This document shows, piece after piece, positions 10,491 to 35,111 of a stretch of 64,000 nt of DNA (its first letter is position 1; each line of letters starts with the position of its first letter). This DNA comes from Casuarius casuarius (lineage: Eukaryota > Chordata > Aves > Casuariiformes > Casuariidae): NCBI GenBank assembly GCA_003342895.1, contig PTFA01000081.1, forward strand, positions 851,167 to 915,166. Reading direction: 5' to 3'. Under the pieces are notes generated by a model. It was given only the letters and a program-made list of their open reading frames with translations, did not search any database and had not been told where the DNA came from. Position numbers and translations under genes: made by a program.

Positions 10491-12260
10491 AATACAGTTG
10501 TATTCTTCTTACAGAAGAAAAAATTTAATCTCATTTGACTGGAACACTTTGAACCACAATTACATTGGGTAGAAAAGGGGAAGAAGATAGAAAAAGCAAG
10601 TAAAACAAAAGAATTGAAATGTCATTCATTCTAAAGCCATTTTTTTCTTTTATTATCTAGTTGCTGAGCTGAAAAAATCATTATTTGCACTGATGAGGGC
10701 TCCTGTACTCCCATTATCCCATCACAGCTCAAATTATCATTCCCTACTGTAGAAATTATTTCTTCTTCCAAGGTACACAAGTTTTCCTAAAACCCACTTC
10801 TGCTACAGTTGAAACCCAACACTGCCTGTTTATTGGTCAAAATAAAACAGAGTGAAGCGGAAGGTTAAGTCTTTACAGCAGTTCTTGATTGCTGGACTCA
10901 AGGATCAATCTACTGCCAAAAAAGGTCCAAGAAATTTGATCTACTTTAAGAGCACTAGAAAGACATCTTATCCATCCAAAAGATTGGCTGATGTTAGTAA
11001 TATAGCTCATACAAGCTCTCTGGCCACATTTGGTGACTACATTTCTCTTTATTTTGCAGCGTCGGGGTATAGATACAATAAGCACATTTCTAGCACTGCA
11101 CAAATTTCATTTTCAGTACTAGATCATAAACACCCAAAATAGGTCACAGTAAAGACTTCTGAAAGCAACATACAAACAAACTCTGTTGCAAAGGGATCAA
11201 TCCTTCAGCACAATGAATTCAAACTACATCAACGTGGTTGTATTCTTCTCTGGAATACTAATTTTTTTTTCAGAATTATTACAGTTTGAAACATGACAGA
11301 ACAAAATTACAAAAGCATTTGCAAATGTCATGATCCAGTAAATCGTAGCGCAGTGGACAGATACTTGACTCCACTTTCTGCTATCAGAAAGTCTCAGGCA
11401 GTTAAGTTCACAGGCCTAAAGTAAAACCGTAGTACTTTTCTCAAATTTGTACCTAAAGACAGCAAACTTCCCAGTATCTGCCTGATCTACATTTACAGAT
11501 GCAATCTGCAGTCACTGTTTGGAGTTGGTATGTGCAAACAACTGTGTGATCATAAACAGAGGCATGCAGTCTATGCAGTTTCACAGATTCGCAAAAGCAG
11601 TTCCTCCATGTATTTCAGAGAACATCCAAGCTCTGCATGTGGCCAACACACAGAGTTCTACACACGCAACAGTATACAACAGCCTTAATTTGTATACAAC
11701 AAATTTGTATACAACAGCCTTAATTTTAGAGATTTTGGAAGTGCGAGAGCATGTTACATGCTAAGTAGCAAAAATTGTCCCTCCCTGCAAAGAATCAAGC
11801 AGAATGTCCATTGCTTAACTCAGAAAGGATGTCTTTGCTCTTTTACTAATTTTTGCCATTTTTCACTTTAGTTTTATTAATCACATCTTTCCTATTTTTT
11901 TTTTAATTATACCTTGTGGTTGAATTCAAAACTAGAAGAATTATCATCATTACGCATGTTCCTCTCTATGACTCAAAAGGGAGCAGTGCTAGGACATGCA
12001 GACATAGCAGTAGGATGACCTCATCCTATGATCAGAATTCCCTGGTCCATATTACTGAGGAACTCAGGAAGGCAAACGGCAGGGACGACCTTTCCCTGGG
12101 ACCACCTGGGCATGGCTTACCTGTGTTGTGGAACGTCCCGTGCATCAGAATGATTTTGATTCACATTAGGATGAACCAGAAGTATTTCAAAAAAACCCCC
12201 AAAACCCGCAGATGAAACTCCCATTCCAGAAGAGCGGTTAACCCAGAAGTCAAAGCCCCA

Positions 12261-12328
12261 GCTCTGCCTGACTCAAACAAGTGACTTAAGGTCTGCTCTG
12301 CCTGACTCAAACAAGTGACTTAAGGTCT
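12261..12328. repeat. Perfect 34-base tandem duplication
   Basis: Two identical 34-base copies (12261-12294 and 12295-12328) start with GCTCTGCCTGACTC and end in TTAAGGTCT. Absence of any difference suggests a recent duplication or an assembly artefact. The unit faintly resembles the MIR central region. Confidence 0.9.
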
Positions 12329-13695
12329 AGTCTCACGTCCCCGAAACATCCTGCTGAATCTCCTCTACTTTGGATAAAATATTCAAATTATTAGAAAAGC
12401 TTCAGGCTGCATCCTCCCCATTTCAAGTGAGCGTTGCCCAGAGGGGCTTTAGAATCCGCTCCTCACTTCCTATCTTTCCAGCTAATATTTAACTTATATG
12501 CAAAGAGCAGGAAGCCCCTGTCACAATGAGGCCAAATAAGGCTTTGAACTTCCATGCCTTGCAGGCTCACTCTTGGTCCTCCCCCTTGGGTTAGGGTCTC
12601 CTGTCTGTCTCCTCCTTCTCTCTCCCCTCAAACGTCATAAGACACAGGTACACTGTTGTCAAAAGTTTCCTAATTGACAAACTGATATATTCCAACAACC
12701 AACCTCCCCAACCTGATTTATTAAAAAGAAATAAATTAGCATCAGTTTTGCACAGATTTCTGCTGAATTCGAAGTCTTAATGACAAAAGGTGCCTTTCAA
12801 CACGTGCTTGCTCAAGCAGCTCTCCTGATATGCAAGAAGTTTTGCAAGAGAGCTTATATCCTTACCCTCTCCCATTGCACATCTTCCGCGGTTCCTTCTC
12901 CTGTTGTAATGTGCTCATTCCTCCAGGTACTGTAGTGTGCTGCAGAAATATACTAAGCCTGACAATCAAATCAGTCATTTTCATCCCTTGCAATAACCAA
13001 AAGTCCTTCCAAAATCATGTTTTATGGTAGCCTGACTGAAACCGTAAAGAGCTTTTTTTTTGGAGATGGATTTTTATTATTTAGCTAATTAGTTCTCTAG
13101 AGAAGAGCTATCTCTGTTTGTACAAAACCTGGGCACGGTGAAGTCTGATCCTCCAAGAAGCCTCTAAGGTGCTACTCTATGATAAAATGTTAAATAAAAA
13201 AGGTGTTATAATTGATAGTTCATCAGTGCTTTTGGTTGAGAGCGATAGTATTTACTACCACTCCCATTTTGGCTCCAGATATTTTGATCTGTCTGAGATG
13301 CTGCTGTTTCAAGTTTTACATGCACATTTTGCCTCCAACTAAGCATGTGACAGCCACTTACTCATTTCCTTCATCCTGCAATATATCCACCATGAAGCAG
13401 TTGATCAGAGTGTGCCAGAGGGCAGGTCCAAACCTAGAGGTAAAAACTGCAAGATACAGCGGAAAAGCCGCAGGATAGTCAGCGCTTGTGGCTCTAGAAA
13501 CAAAGGATGAGGCATAGCAAAGTGCTGAACAGAGCAGCACCTTTGTGTTTCTTGCTGTTGTTGAAGTAAACCTCTTTCTGCAGTAAAAGAATTTATAATC
13601 AAAAATGCAACATTCTCTTTGGAAATAACATTTGCAACACTATACAATTCTTCTTCAACATAATTCACACGTTAACACTAGATGCACTTACAATA

Positions 13696-13701
13696 TTTAT
13701 T
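13696..13701 (-). terminator. RAB3B: Candidate RAB3B polyadenylation signal
   Basis: This is the first AATAAA on the minus strand after the RAB3B stop codon, about 190 bases downstream. Further hexamers follow, so it may serve only a short 3' UTR form or none. Confidence 0.3.
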
Positions 13702-13887
13702 CAGCATTTTGTTAAATTATTGGATGAGGAAATATATAATATTAAGCACTCTGGGACATTAAACAAACATACCAGTTTCCTATAACAGAGACTCCTGCCT
13801 TTGCACTACATGATAAAGCACCACCACAAACAAAAAGAGAAAATTTAATCAGGAAAGGAGAGGGACATTTCTCAAAGAGAAAGGTCA

Positions 13888-27151
<13,264 letters not shown>

Positions 27152-28964
27152 TTAGGTCCTACATCTCAAATCAGGCAACCACCTTTTATTATTATATATT
27201 TTAAATTTTTCATTTACTCCCACTGAAATGAGCTCTACTTACATCTTAGCATTAATTGGGCTTTTGCACCAACTATGATCTGTTAAATGTGCTTTGACAC
27301 ATGTACAATTAAAAACTTAATCAAAGATGTCAACCCTTTAATTGCTCTTTTCTGCCTCAGCCTCAATGCAATAATAAAACATTAGCAGAGTTCACTGAAA
27401 GCTGACACTTCCAAGCAGAGGCAATGGAAAACAGTCCAGGACTGTACCAAACAAAAGACATTTGAGTGCTGCAGTTGAGTGCCATGGACAAGGAATTGAT
27501 CCTTGACATGGATGCTGCAGATGACTCAGTTCTTACCTGAAGTTAGAGACAACAATTCAGGACTTGATGCAATGAAAATTATCCGAGAATATGAATTTAA
27601 AGTGGATCAACAGCCCTCTAACCAATCCTTTCCTTCAAGACCTGCCTGATGGACCAGGGACAGAAGTCATATGCTTAAAATAGCTCTCATTTTGGAGATA
27701 TCTATCATTTCAACAAATTCATTTCATCCACCTTTCAGCAAATAGCAACTACGCTAAATAGCTGTGGGGAGGCAAAGAGCCTTATCTTCAAAGCGCATGC
27801 TCAGCACAAGATATTGATTGCTACAGTTGCTCTTACAGGTGAGCAGTTCTGAGATGAACAGTGGTTAGACCTCCAAAACCCACATTTTAAAAGTATTTAC
27901 TACTGCTGCTGGTTTAAAACAGGTTTAACAAAGTTCCTTTTCTCTAAAGGATTTAGCACTCACATAGCTTCAGTAAACAACTGAGAGAGAATATTTAGAG
28001 CATCTTTCAGAGCGGCAGGGTCAGGCTCTGATCTGACTGAGCAGATCACCACAGTGCAGGGGAAATACAAGTAGTGCAACACGTGGGAGACTGCACTCAG
28101 CTTTAAAGTTCTGCTTTCCTTAGTTCCCATACCTGCAGCCTTGTTTTTGCTGCATGCAAAAGACATCCCTGGCCCTTCCAGAGCACATGCAAGCCAGCCC
28201 ATGAAAGGGGAAACATTAATGATCACCGGTTGCTCTGCACCAGCATATCACAGAGGCTCTCTGTGGGAGGGAGCACTTGTAAATAAGCTCCCTGCAGCTT
28301 GCTTAAAGGGCTCTGCCTATTACACTGCCCTGCAAATATCCACAGCTCTAACGCCAAGCGAATTTCCCAGTGGAGACATTATGCACAGGGAATTTTTCTG
28401 GTTCTTTGCAACACATCTCTAAAGAGAAGGGATTTCCCCCTGAAACTTATGCATTTATTGCAAGACAGAGTGGTCCACTGGCTGAGAAATGGCTCTCCCT
28501 TTCCCTTCTTCCTCCTGACTAGAAGTGCCAGAGCAAGGCACCTGAAGCCTGAGCACCCATCACCCATCCTGCCCAGGTGACACCCATTCAAGGGCTCTCC
28601 CTTACTCATGGGCACACAACCTCACTTAGCCACTAAACAGCTAAACCAACTGTGCAGCAAAGGTCCTGGCTGTACCTCTTAAAGCGTCGTAGGTGTCAGC
28701 AGCAACATTACTGGTCTGTTTATTCAGCAAGACATGACAGTTGCTTTATTATAGCCTGATTTCCTGAGGAAACAAGGCTTATCACTTGTCTCCACACGTA
28801 CACGTGTGTGTGTGCCCATTACAACTTTTGAACCTGCTAATGACTTTTGATCAAGTTTGACTAAGGGGAAATGATCTCAAAGGTATGCTCTTACATGTTT
28901 CATGCAAATAGTTGGCAAAGTGGAAAAAAGAGATCTTAAGAATATCCTAGCTGGGTAAAAAAGC

Positions 28965-28977
28965 TTAAGTGCAACTG

Positions 28978-29011
<34 letters not shown>

Positions 29012-29267
29012 CACCAAGGAATCCACGGGAGAGAGGCTTTCTTCATGTCTCATTAGGAGAAAGACCTAAATCAGTATTAATATCTTGTCAGATATTGCAA
29101 CCACCAAAAAGGCACAAATCCGACGAAAGTCAGGCTTCTTTAATTCTCATGCTCACAGAACTATTGTTTCACGCCTGCATTCCCATGCTATCCTGCCTCC
29201 CAAACCTCATTTCCTAGTCCTGTTCTGCATTTGAGACAGGCAGACTGATCAGACATTAAGCAACTGC
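28965..29267 (-). mobile_element. Candidate poly(A)-tailed retro-insertion with target-site duplication
   Basis: A run of 29 T (28979-29007) on the plus strand reads as a poly(A) tail on the minus strand. It is preceded by TTAAGTGCAACTGC (28965-28978), and TTAAGCAACTGC occurs at 29256-29267, the same word with two bases missing. The body between them is about 248 bases. This layout is what target-primed reverse transcription of a polyadenylated RNA leaves. I do not recognise the body, and no AATAAA stands just before the A-run, which weakens the case. The alternative is an expanded T-run with a chance repeat nearby. Confidence 0.4.
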
Positions 29268-30312
29268 AAGAAACACTGTCTAGCTACACGCAGGATAATT
29301 TGGAAAGAAAGCTAAATTCAGCAAAAGCTCAGAGCAAGGTGTTAGCTCTGAGGATGTACGTCCGGGCTGTCCTGGAAAGCCTGAATGGATCCGCAGCCCC
29401 AAGGGGATCTCAGGATGGCTGCCAAAGCCGGCGCTGGTACTGTCTCAGGGCCTAGGCTCAGTCAGGAACTGGAGTCAGTCTGCAGTCTTCCTCTGTGTCA
29501 AAGGAAACTTTGGTAATTTGTATTTCCTGAAAATTGTGAAATTCAGTAATTCCGGTTCGTTATTTTCTACGCTCTGCTCATGAGTCGCATGCGAATGGGT
29601 GGTACAAGGGGACCACTACAAGTGGTACAAAGGAGGTCCGAGGGGCTGCACGGGTTCACTGCCCGTAGCTTGTTCTCTCGTGGGCAGGACGCACTCCCCT
29701 GGCGAGGAAGGCAGCTTGCACATTCGTTAATGTACACTTGTGTGCCTGCCTTCTCAGATTTAAAAAAAAGCTGGGGGTTAGGGAGAAGGCAAAAGAAAGG
29801 CATCCCGTATTACATGGTATGTAATGTTTCTTCATAACCTTGCACTTGTAGTAGTGCGGTCCAGTGCAGAGACACATGATTCATCTCCATGCGAGACACT
29901 GGCAGATTCCTAGCTTTGTTTTACTGTATAGGTACAAAGCATGTTATCTCCTCTTAAAGGTTTTTAATCACATTTCTCCAAATCCATTTGAATCTTTGTA
30001 ATAATCACTTTGAAATGATTTTTCTCCTCAGGTTATATTAGCTTCTTAGACAGTTATAATGCGGCTTAATTTTCCTCTGACTCACACCAAGTTTTATGCT
30101 AGCTTCTATGGAAATCCCCCCCCCAGGCAGCTTTTTTCAACATAAATGACAGAAAATAAACTGCCAAATCTGAGCTTTATTTCTTTAGCATTTACAATAA
30201 CTGCCCTTACATCAGTTTAAAACACCATAAACCTTCAGGTAACTAGGCATTTAAGTTTGATGTGTAGGACAATTATCTAATGAAGGAGAAAATTGATGCA
30301 GACTGTTCCCCT

Positions 30313-30329
30313 CCCCCCCCCCCCCCCCC
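30313..30329. repeat. Poly(C) run
   Basis: Seventeen C follow CCCCT in RAB3B intron 2. This is a likely length-unstable site. Confidence 0.9.
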
Positions 30330-33300
30330 AGTTGTTTGCAAGATTTCCAGGTAGAACACAAACTCATTAAAAGACAAGAGAAGCAATAGATGAGGCACAG
30401 GCAAGGATCAGCACAAACCCACTGCAGCTCTAATTAACAGTCTAGCCAACTGTCTAGGAAGAACAGCCTGAGCCTGCAGCATCCAGAAGCCCTGCTTAGC
30501 CGTCCCTGACGAGGAATTAGCTAGCTTAGTTATAACCGAGCACAGAAGGGTCTCGGTGAGGCATCTTTACACTATTATGCTAAAAAGTCTGTCCTTTTGA
30601 AGCTTATATATGTGCCTGTCCTTGATACAAACAATTAAAAAAAGACCGTTAGTTGGTTGAAACAAAAACTGGACAGCTTAGCATTCAGTGGTCATTACAA
30701 GGAAAGAGTAAAGACCTAAATGCTTTAGCACGGTGTGCAGATGCCCTCCACTCACAACATCCATCACCCAAACACTGATGTCATTAGCACAACCAGCTTT
30801 TTGTTATTGCTTATTTGTCTGTCTCAAAAAAACCAGCAACGTACTTGCACAGGAAACCTACTGGAGTTTTTAAATCACACTGGATGCTCTTTGCTGCAGA
30901 TCTGAAAATCAGAATTCCTGCCAATGCTCTTCTAATGAATATTTCCAGCTGCAAATTCTTTGTTTAAAATAAAGCATCACCAAAACTTCCCATCTGTACC
31001 AGGTTTAATTCCCTTAGCACCATGATTGTCTAGCAGTGTATACGACAAACAGCCTGAGAAATAAGCCTTTTAATTTTTTAAAGGATTATGTTTTTTTTTT
31101 AAAAGAAGTATAATATATAAGAGAGTCACCTGCTGCCCAGCTGCTTGGCAACAATTACAAAATATATATGCATCAATCCACTGCTGCTGTGTACTTAATC
31201 TAGGCAAGGAAGATGCTAAGAGCCTCAGAAAAGAGAGGCATGTCAACCCCAATACCCAGCCACAGCCACAATTTCAGGACTTCACCAGCTGTGGTGAGGG
31301 AGAGACCTTTTCCCCTTTCCCGCTGTTCAGCATCACGTTGTGACGTCTGAGCTAGAGCTTTTTGCACCTTGTTCCGAGTTTGGTCACCCTTGGAGACAGG
31401 ATAATGGACTTCATGGCCCACTAGTCGTGGGGGCATCAAGTTGTCAGACATCAAAGTGTCAGGAAACATCTGACTCCTTGCAACTACAGCTCAGTTCTCA
31501 GCAAGACAGGCCACCTCAGCCTCTTTTCTCTACAAGACAGATAACCTGAATGAGCAAGAAATAAAGGTACACCATCTGAAAGCAGAGGGTTGTTTGTCCT
31601 GCTTTAGGCTTCTTGCCAATCCTGGGCTCAGTCATACTTGATTCCCTTACATCCAGGACCCCTTTACTTTCCCATATGCGTGGATGAAGAAAGTTGTGCT
31701 CACATGGAGCCCTCTCAGTTCCACGCTGGCTTTGCTGCCTTGAACAGTGGGAGCATTGTTTATCCTCCATGACCACCCTGCTGTCTTCCCACCTCCACGC
31801 ACCGCTCTCAAACTGCACGTGCAACCTTCTCTGCTGCTGCTGCCCTGTTGTGCCATCCTCACGGTATCTAGGTAGCCCCTCAAAGTTGGGGAAGTAACTA
31901 GCATTTCCTTACCTTTCTGGACTGCTGTAATCTAAAGTGTTAAATTTCTCATGCCCCCTTCCAATTCTAGCTGCTTTATTAACTTTTTTGAGAGTCAATA
32001 TTATTGATGTCTGCTGCCAGATGGCCAATATCTTCCAGCCCAACTACCTGCGTTTCAGTAGCTGCATTTCAGACTGCAAGCTTTCTGCTGCCAAGGGTAT
32101 TTCTTATACACATAAAGCTAAGCCTAGTGCTCAGCACAGAGGGGCCGGGCTCTTTGATCAGAGCTCCTGGATGTTACATGAACACATACGCATGTTCCCT
32201 TTGCAAAAGTAGACTTCTGAGTGGAAGCCACCAAGAATCAGCTAAACAAAAGTAACTTTGAGAAAGGAGGAGGAGGAGGAGAAAAAGCACTGAGAACCAC
32301 AAGGGTCAGTGAAGACAGTGACCTTGGGCAGACTGGGATGTGACATTAATAAGAAAATGCTAACTTTGAGCTTACCGTTCCTGCTGGCAGCTAGAAATAG
32401 GAACAAACAGGCTAGCAAGATGAGCCACTAGTTAAGACATGGAAAAGATGCAATGTCATAAAAAGCCTGTGAAGTTTCGGTTGCTTCCAGGAGCAAAATA
32501 ACACCTGGTCCCTTCAGAGCTTAGCTCTGATTAAAATGCTCCAGTTCAACAGATCATATTAAGCATGCTTTTTCCCTCTCTCTCTTGTTATTGAGTACTC
32601 CCGCTGCCCAAGAGTCACTAGAACCTACTCAGACGTGCTTAGACACCTTGAGAGCTGGTTTAATTTGAGCAATACTAGCAATATGCAGCAGAACATTTCT
32701 GTTGGAAAAACTGTCTTTTATATAAAGGCTCTATCCTTGTCTAGTGTTTTTAAACATTTCCCACTTTTGCTGTCTCCACTTCAGCTCCTCCAGCATTAGT
32801 AAAACCAGAACCCCTCGGATAAATTCAGTACCATTAGCTGCAAATCCTTCACTTTTCCCATCCTATTTTGGTTACCCTGTACAGAAGCAACTACCTCCCT
32901 GTTGTCTCTAATGTTCCCACACTAACTGCTGCCACCATGGAGATGGAAATTTTATGATAAAAGACTTAATACATGAATAGCCTGTCAGGGCTCACCAATA
33001 TCTGGCTAGTCATCAAAGGCCTCAGTGTTTTTTCCCCCCACTTTTGAAGCTGTCCCTTGTAACTGAGGGGCTGAGTGTCCCTTCAGGTGAGGCACTGCAC
33101 TCACTGACTGCTTTTCTTTTGAAAGTACTTTTACATACTAAGCTGATGGACAAGGAGGAAAAGTTAGTATAAGTTAACCTTACCTACCATTACAGCATTT
33201 CTGGGAGTTGAAAAACACGAGCTGTTTAACTTTGCTCAGCAACTCCACGCCATTCAGAACAAAAAGTGAATCACTGAAAATGCAAGAGAGTGCATTTTCT

Positions 33301-34724
33301 CAGCAGAATGTAATTTCCAAAGTGGCATCAGGCCAAGACACTGTGATAAACACTCCTGCTTGTGACCCACCAAGAATGTTAAAATAATTTTCATTTTTCT
33401 AGGTGCCTCAAGATTGTAGTGAAGATTAGCAGCAGCTGCCCTTCTTGAGCTGTCAAGCAGTAAAGAGGGTCGAAATAGGGCTGCTTGCTTATGAACATTA
33501 TCTGCTGCTCTTATCCTTTCGTAGGTTGAGTTTCTCTGTTAGAAGATTTAGAAGACAGTGGCTGCAAAGAAGAAAAACAAATTGCACAAAGTTGTACTCG
33601 TAAAAAAAAGATTTGCTTCACTGTGCATATTGCTTAACTCTGATAGAGCTGAAAAGTCTTCGTTTTTCAGCAGGGGATTAATATGATGATAAGTTTGATA
33701 TTTTTTTCTTCTTCTTCCTGATCTAGTTATACTGAAAGAAAAATAAAGAAATGCCAGGAATAAAGATACGTATCATTGCCACCACATATCTGCTCACAGC
33801 TTCTCTAGTTGTAAATAAACAGTGGAAGGTAGCAGCAAAAGAAGTTCATGAGAAATGATGCATTTTAAGGCCCATACACTGAAGGCAATTGTCAAAACCA
33901 TTACTGCTTTGATAAAAAAGATTTAATAAAATATTAAGAGCCTGAGATCCTAGAATAAGAAGCATTTTAGCCATCCAATGCATTTTTATATAAAAATATT
34001 TTGCCAGTTTTGCAAGATCTTTTTAGCTGCTCCACATACATCCTTTAACTCTGTTAATCCACCACTGTAAGCACAACTGTATGATGCAGAGATGCCTCAG
34101 CCATGTTAGCCACTACAAGCAGTATTAACTAGACTTGTCGAGATGAACTAATCACAGCTAGAGTACCTCAGAAGCAGCACTATACTACTGCGAATAACCA
34201 AGCCTGGACATCCTAGATGGTACCGCAACGCACTGGCTGGACATATGCTACCACTGTGTGGGTCATACCAGCAGGCTGCTAACCCATAGAGACGTACAAC
34301 AGAAAGGAAAACCTCAATCTATCATAAATCAACTGCCAGAAAAACAAATGCAAAATCTGGGAGAGCGAGGAAGTTAAATGATCCACTGTACAAATCTGGC
34401 TAAATTCAGTAGCCTGGCTCTTTGATCCAGAAAGTAGCAAGCACAGGTGAAAGGAATTAGCATTATAGTGCTATCGGCCTCCCTCCCCCTCAAACACAGG
34501 CAAGCAAAAGCCGAGCAAATCCCAGTTATGAGAGCAGCAGAACAAGAACCAGACTTCCTGGAGCCTATTTCTAGGTGATCAAATGTCATGGTAACCAGCA
34601 AGAGAGAGAGGCAGCTAAAGGGGCTGCTCAGAGCTCGCTCTGTGCAAACACAGGCAGCAGCTCCCCAGCTCTGCCCTCCGCAGCATCGCCCAGGTGCACC
34701 TAGCCCCGACGGAGGCCCGTGGCA

Positions 34725-34800
34725 GCTTCTGGTCCTCGCTCAGTGACTCTAGGCAAGTCCTTTAGCCAACTCATTTACAAAGCAAACACTTAGGTCCAAG
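34725..34800 (+). repeat. Worn MIR-like SINE remnant
   Basis: The segment with gctcagtgactctaggcaag followed by tcctttagccaactcattta matches the order of the MIR core (tgtgacc, gggcaagt, cacttaacc, then a ctcagttt-like part). It is strongly diverged and its ends are uncertain. Confidence 0.4.
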
Positions 34801-35098
34801 GGTGTTTATGAAACTTAACTACTTTGCATCTGGAAGACCTGTTAGTACTCCTAATTGTTAAAAAAAAAAAATGACAGCCTCTAGTATTCTGCTGGGAGCC
34901 TCACTCCTACAGCCTGTTCTTATTGAGGGAAGATTTCAGCATATTTAGCAGTGAATTAAGGATAAATCTTGGCCTCATACTTCAAGAAAAAACCTTATAG
35001 ATACTATGTCAAGGGGGTCAATTCTAAGACAAAGTGCTTAGAAATTCCAGGAAGGTCACTTAATGATATTTCTAAGGTTAAAATGCCAAATTAAGTGA

Positions 35099-35111
35099 CC
35101 ACCAGAAGGCA
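35099..35111 (+). promoter_or_regulatory. CTCF-like core
   Basis: CCACCAGAAGGCA matches the CTCF core pattern at all but one position. Such matches occur by chance in long introns, so this is only a candidate. Confidence 0.2.

Larger units (their letters stand above)
9011..13887. other. Space between NRDC promoter and RAB3B stop; probable RAB3B 3' UTR
   Basis: This is the roughly 4.9 kb downstream of the RAB3B stop codon and upstream of the NRDC promoter. Minus-strand AATAAA hexamers that could end RAB3B transcripts occur at 13696-13701, 13073-13078, 12717-12722 and 11873-11878; which one is used cannot be told from sequence. The stretch also holds a (TG)n run (9631-9645), a 24-base near-palindrome (10467-10490), a local duplication near 11671-11725 and a perfect 34-base tandem duplication (12261-12328). 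Open frames here are short and without recognisable domains. Confidence 0.6.
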
